Assembly (NCBI GenBank): GCA_003131705.1
Contig: PKUY01000403.1
Location: 6,720-14,863, forward strand
Direction of reading: 5' to 3'
Length of the DNA: 8,144 bases
Origin: Acidobacteriota bacterium
Lineage (GTDB): Bacteria; Acidobacteriota; Terriglobia; Acidiferrales; UBA7541
Below the pieces are notes generated by a model, which ran no database searches, had not been told where the DNA came from, and saw only the letters and a program-made list of their open reading frames with translations. Position numbers and translations under genes: made by a program. Shown here in pieces: positions 5,712 to 8,144 of the stretch (the first letter of the stretch is position 1; every line of letters begins with the position of its first letter).

Positions 5712-6440
5712 TCAGGTGAGGTAGAAAAGGCTCAGCCGAGGCACGTTGAATTGCTCGAAGAGGCTTTTTTGCATGTACTGCCGCTCGAGCTGCGTCAACT
5801 GCTCCGCCGACATCTTACGCCGGTAAGGCGCAAGCGAGCGGTCCATTTCGCGCCGGGTCGCAAGCATGGCGTCTTCGTCCGCATCCGCTGAAAGCGCCGC
5901 GGTCAATTTCTCTTCGAGCACGGTGAGCCGCCGCTCGAGATCTTCGAGAGCGAGCGGGCCGGGTGAATCGAGGAGAGGCAACGCTTCTTCCAGGCGCTTC
6001 GCGGTGTCTTCCAGCCGCGCCGCCAGAACCGCAGCTTTCGTACGATGCTTTTCCGCCGCAGTTCGCAAGCGGGCCGCATTCCGTTCGAGATATTGTTTGA
6101 GCTCAGCGCGAGAAAACGGTTCCGTTGTGGAACGCGACGACTTGATTTCAGGTCCCGTACCCGCGGCAGCTTCCTGCGCTTCAGCCGCGGCATCGAGCAC
6201 CGCGTCCACGCAGTATGCCAAGCTCTTGAGTTGCCGGCCGCCAGCCGCTCGCCGCGAGCGACCCCAGCTTTCAAACGCGCGATCGATTCCCTTGAGTACG
6301 GCGCCGAGGGGAATGCCCGCCTTCTGCCAGGTTTCCACAATCGCCCAATCCAGCGGCGAAACCAGGAGATGCGCGCCGCGCCTTCGCCAGAAATATTCCT
6401 CAATCTCGGTGAAATAATTGAAGTAGTTGAAGGATTCCAT
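5712..6440 (-). CDS. Coiled-coil protein of unknown function in the birA-coaX-rlmD operon (242 aa)
   Basis: I do not recognise a named family. The N-terminal part (about 1-85) looks like a compact domain: YFTEIEEYFWRRRGAHLLVS, then SPLDWAIVETWQKAGIPLGA, VLKGIDRAFESW and LKSLAYCVDAV. The pattern of a helix pair followed by a helix containing Cys77 is regular and rich in aromatic residues. A linker (about 90-108) leads to a long Glu/Arg/Ala-rich helical region (about 110-180, with AARLEDTAKRLEEALPLL and LEDLERRLTVLEEKL), a likely coiled coil. The protein closes with RQYMQKSLFEQFNVPRLSLF. There is no signal peptide or membrane segment. It starts 20 nt after the coaX stop and ends 60 nt before rlmD, so it is co-transcribed with housekeeping genes. 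The ordered sequence and conserved-looking ends argue for a real gene. I have an unverified memory of similar proteins at this place in Acidobacteriota genomes. Confidence 0.85.
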   Translation of the reverse strand: MESFNYFNYFTEIEEYFWRRRGAHLLVSPLDWAIVETWQKAGIPLGAVLKGIDRAFESWGRSRRAAGGRQLKSLAYCVDAVLDAAAEAQEAAAGTGPEIKSSRSTTEPFSRAELKQYLERNAARLRTAAEKHRTKAAVLAARLEDTAKRLEEALPLLDSPGPLALEDLERRLTVLEEKLTAALSADADEDAMLATRREMDRSLAPYRRKMSAEQLTQLERQYMQKSLFEQFNVPRLSLFYLT

Positions 6441-6460
6441 CGAGCGAGCTCTGGGTCCGC

Positions 6461-7264
6461 CTATTTCTTAGCTCGACTCGATGATTTGTCGGGCGTGTCC
6501 GGTTGATTGCGCTCCCAGATGATGCGTAGGCCGTCGAGCGTGAGAAACTCGTCGATCTGCTCGATGTGCCGCGAGGCGCTCCCGATCAGCACGGCCTGCC
6601 CCCCTGTTGCGATTACTTTTGTCTTTTCGCCCATTACTTTTTTCATGCGGTCGAGAATTCCATCGACGAGATCGGTATAGCCATAAAAAAGGCCCGCCTG
6701 CAGAGATGCCACGGTATTCGTTCCGATAATCTTTCCCGGATCTTTGATCTCCACGCGAAACAACCGCGCGGCTCGCGCGAATAAGGCATCCGCCGAAATT
6801 CCAATTCCCGGCGCGAGCACGCCGCCCAGGTATTCGCCGCGGGCCGAGACAGCATCGAAATTAATCGCCGTGCCGAAGTCCACCACGATGCACGGGCCGC
6901 CGTATTTGTCGAACGCCGCGACGCTGTTGACGATCCGGTCCGCCCCCACTTCCTGCGGATTGTCATATTGCACGGGCATTCCGGTCTTGATCCCCGGTTC
7001 GACGAAAAGGGCCTTCTTCCCGAAATACCGCTCGGCCATTCCCGAGAGAGTCTCATTCAACGGTGGCACGACCGAACTGATGATGACGCCGCCTATCTCG
7101 CGCGGCTCCAGACCCGCCAGCGTGAAGAGATTGCGCGTCAGAATGCCGTATTCATCGACGGTTTGGCCCCGCGCGGTCGTCAGCCGCCAGTGTCCGACGA
7201 GTTCCTTGTCGCGGAAAACGCCTAGAACCGTATTCGTGTTGCCCGCGTCCAGCGCCAGCAGCAT
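6461..7264 (-). CDS. coaX: Type III pantothenate kinase CoaX
   Basis: CoaX phosphorylates pantothenate with ATP, the first committed step of coenzyme A synthesis, in the cytosol. Unlike type I/II kinases it belongs to the ASKHA fold and needs a monovalent cation. The 267-aa product, from ATG 7264, shows [12 protein letters not shown] (6-17, phosphate loop), the catalytic Asp109 in [25 protein letters not shown] (127-140, with Asp129), [20 protein letters not shown] (143-162) and the C-terminal [10 protein letters not shown] longer reading from an upstream ATG at 7300 is unlikely: [11 protein letters not shown] is the natural family start, it overlaps the birA stop as TGATG, and a GGAGGT sits just before it. 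The tail after RIIWERN is Ser/Lys-rich and poorly conserved. Linkage of birA and coaX is common in several bacterial groups and joins biotin and CoA metabolism. The gene looks intact. Confidence 0.96.
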   Translation of the reverse strand: MLLALDAGNTNTVLGVFRDKELVGHWRLTTARGQTVDEYGILTRNLFTLAGLEPREIGGVIISSVVPPLNETLSGMAERYFGKKALFVEPGIKTGMPVQYDNPQEVGADRIVNSVAAFDKYGGPCIVVDFGTAINFDAVSARGEYLGGVLAPGIGISADALFARAARLFRVEIKDPGKIIGTNTVASLQAGLFYGYTDLVDGILDRMKKVMGEKTKVIATGGQAVLIGSASRHIEQIDEFLTLDGLRIIWERNQPDTPDKSSSRAKK

Positions 7265-8144
7265 CAGGATACCTCCGCCACGTCGCCGGAAAGCACGCAT
7301 TCGATTCCGTGCCCGTCGTCGCGCATGACGCGCAGCATTCCGCTCGGCTCCAGGCCGGCGGTCGTTCCCGTGAAAGTCTCGATCGCCGTGGTAACTCGCA
7401 CGCGCTTTCCCTCGAAGTAGCTTGAAACCTGCGCAAAACGCCGCAAAATCGGGCGCGCGCCCTCGGTGATGAATTGATTGTAGTAGCGGTCAAGGTGGCG
7501 CAGCAACCGGATCAGCAACTCGAGGCGCGAATGAAACTTCCCGGTTTCGATTCGCAATGACGTGGCGATGTCCACCAGTTGCTCCGGCATTTTCGTCTGG
7601 TTCACGTTGATGCCGATTCCCACGACGGCGAAATGCACGCGATCCGGCTCGGCATGCATCTCCGTGAGAATGCCGCAGAATTTTCTGCCGCCGACCAGAA
7701 GATCGTTGGGCCAGCGAATATCCGGCAGCGCGGCAAGATCCTCCGCAGCAGCATCGCGCGCGGCCAGCCCCGCAACCAGAGTGAGCAGCGGCGCTTGCAC
7801 CGGCGAAATCGGCGGCCGCAACAGGACGCTGCAATAGATTCCCGCGGATTTCTCCGAGGTCCATGACCGCCCGGCCCGGCCGCGCCCGATGGTCTGTTCC
7901 TCGGCAAGCACGACCGCGCCATGAGGTTCGCCCGCTTCGCCCAGGCGCATTGCCACCGTATTCGTGGAATCGGTTTTGAAGAAATGATAAATGCGACGCG
8001 CGAACGGTGTTCCGTACAGCCGATGGCTCAGCATCTGAGGAGCCAAAATATCCGGCACGCGTTCGATGTGATAGCCGGTCCGCGCATGGCCTTTCACCCG
8101 CACGCCGATGGCGCGTAGTTTTTCCATCCAGCGCCACACCTGCT
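7264..8144 (-). CDS. birA: Biotin--[acetyl-CoA-carboxylase] ligase BirA, 5' end beyond window
   Basis: BirA activates biotin to biotinyl-5'-AMP and attaches it to the biotin carboxyl carrier protein of acetyl-CoA carboxylase; bifunctional forms also repress biotin genes. The frame is open to the right edge and the first visible residues ([18 protein letters not shown], then TGYHIE) are the end of a winged helix-turn-helix domain, so this is probably the class II, DNA-binding type. The catalytic domain shows KTDSTNTVA, the biotin/ATP loop [29 protein letters not shown] and [11 protein letters not shown]-terminal SH3-like domain begins near [14 protein letters not shown]. The lysine usual in KWPND is arginine here; my recollection is that this occurs in other bacterial homologues too, so I do not read it as inactivating. 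The apparent start at 8139 is an internal GTG, not the true start. It heads the visible minus-strand operon. Confidence 0.94.
   Translation of the reverse strand, partial: QVWRWMEKLRAIGVRVKGHARTGYHIERVPDILAPQMLSHRLYGTPFARRIYHFFKTDSTNTVAMRLGEAGEPHGAVVLAEEQTIGRGRAGRSWTSEKSAGIYCSVLLRPPISPVQAPLLTLVAGLAARDAAAEDLAALPDIRWPNDLLVGGRKFCGILTEMHAEPDRVHFAVVGIGINVNQTKMPEQLVDIATSLRIETGKFHSRLELLIRLLRHLDRYYNQFITEGARPILRRFAQVSSYFEGKRVRVTTAIETFTGTTAGLEPSGMLRVMRDDGHGIECVLSGDVAEVS
7271..7276 (-). promoter_or_regulatory. Shine-Dalgarno GGAGGT for coaX, inside the end of birA
   Basis: On the minus strand GGAGGT ends 6 nt before ATG 7264 and lies within the last codons of birA. It selects ATG 7264 over the upstream ATG at 7300 as the coaX start and supports coupled translation through the TGATG overlap. 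Confidence 0.75.

Noticed and set aside
5866..6417. A Ser/Ala/Arg-rich 183-aa plus-strand frame
   Set aside because: It is the low-complexity mirror of the coiled-coil gene on the minus strand; no ribosome site or motif.
6461..7300. coaX starting at the upstream ATG 7300
   Set aside because: It would add 12 residues before the conserved [11 protein letters not shown]; the GGAGGT at 7271-7276 and TGATG overlap favour ATG 7264.
1..8144. Mobile element, CRISPR array, tRNA/rRNA or riboswitch
   Set aside because: No spaced direct repeats, transposase motifs, terminal inverted repeats or cloverleaf sequence were seen by eye; a tRNAscan/Rfam search could still find something I missed.

Overview
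The window looks like a piece of chromosome from a GC-rich, diderm (Gram-negative) bacterium. A lipid A gene (lpxK) sits next to the remnant of an LPS heptose gene. The gene content and the style of the proteins remind me of Acidobacteriota; that is recall of family resemblance, not a database result. There is no sign of phage, IS element, CRISPR, tRNA or rRNA. Both window ends cut genes: lpxK has lost its N-terminus at the left edge and birA has lost its N-terminal DNA-binding region at the right edge.

Left block, plus strand (1-2163): the C-terminal 271 codons of lpxK (lipid A 4'-kinase), a 307-nt AT-richer gap without a recognisable gene, a pseudogene of the heptose-1-phosphate adenylyltransferase domain (hldE C-terminal half / rfaE2), and a small membrane methyltransferase of the ICMT/PEMT type. 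The adenylyltransferase has lost about 25 codons, including the nucleotide-binding motif, through an out-of-frame internal deletion.

Middle (2164-3583): an 89-aa unknown protein on the minus strand, convergent with the methyltransferase, and a divergently transcribed secreted protein of 328 aa with two NTF2/SnoaL-like halves. The short divergent spacer carries a perfect 12-bp palindrome.

Right block, all minus strand, read from right to left (8144 to 3584): birA (biotin protein ligase), coaX (type III pantothenate kinase), a 242-aa coiled-coil protein of unknown function, rlmD-like 23S rRNA m5U methyltransferase, and the remains of comEC. birA/coaX overlap by 1 nt, coaX and the unknown gene are 20 nt apart, the unknown gene and rlmD are 60 nt apart, and rlmD/comEC overlap by 3 nt (GTGA). 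This has the layout of one operon joining cofactor metabolism, RNA modification and DNA uptake. The comEC remnant keeps only the extreme N-terminal region joined to the extreme C-terminus, with one frameshift and two Trp-to-stop changes, so natural transformation through this locus is dead.

The strongest observations are the two pseudogenes. Both have large internal deletions plus point decay, which indicates active gene loss at otherwise orderly loci. I found no convincing new defence or biosynthetic system. The best candidates for unexplored biology are the 242-aa operon protein and the duplicated-domain secreted protein.
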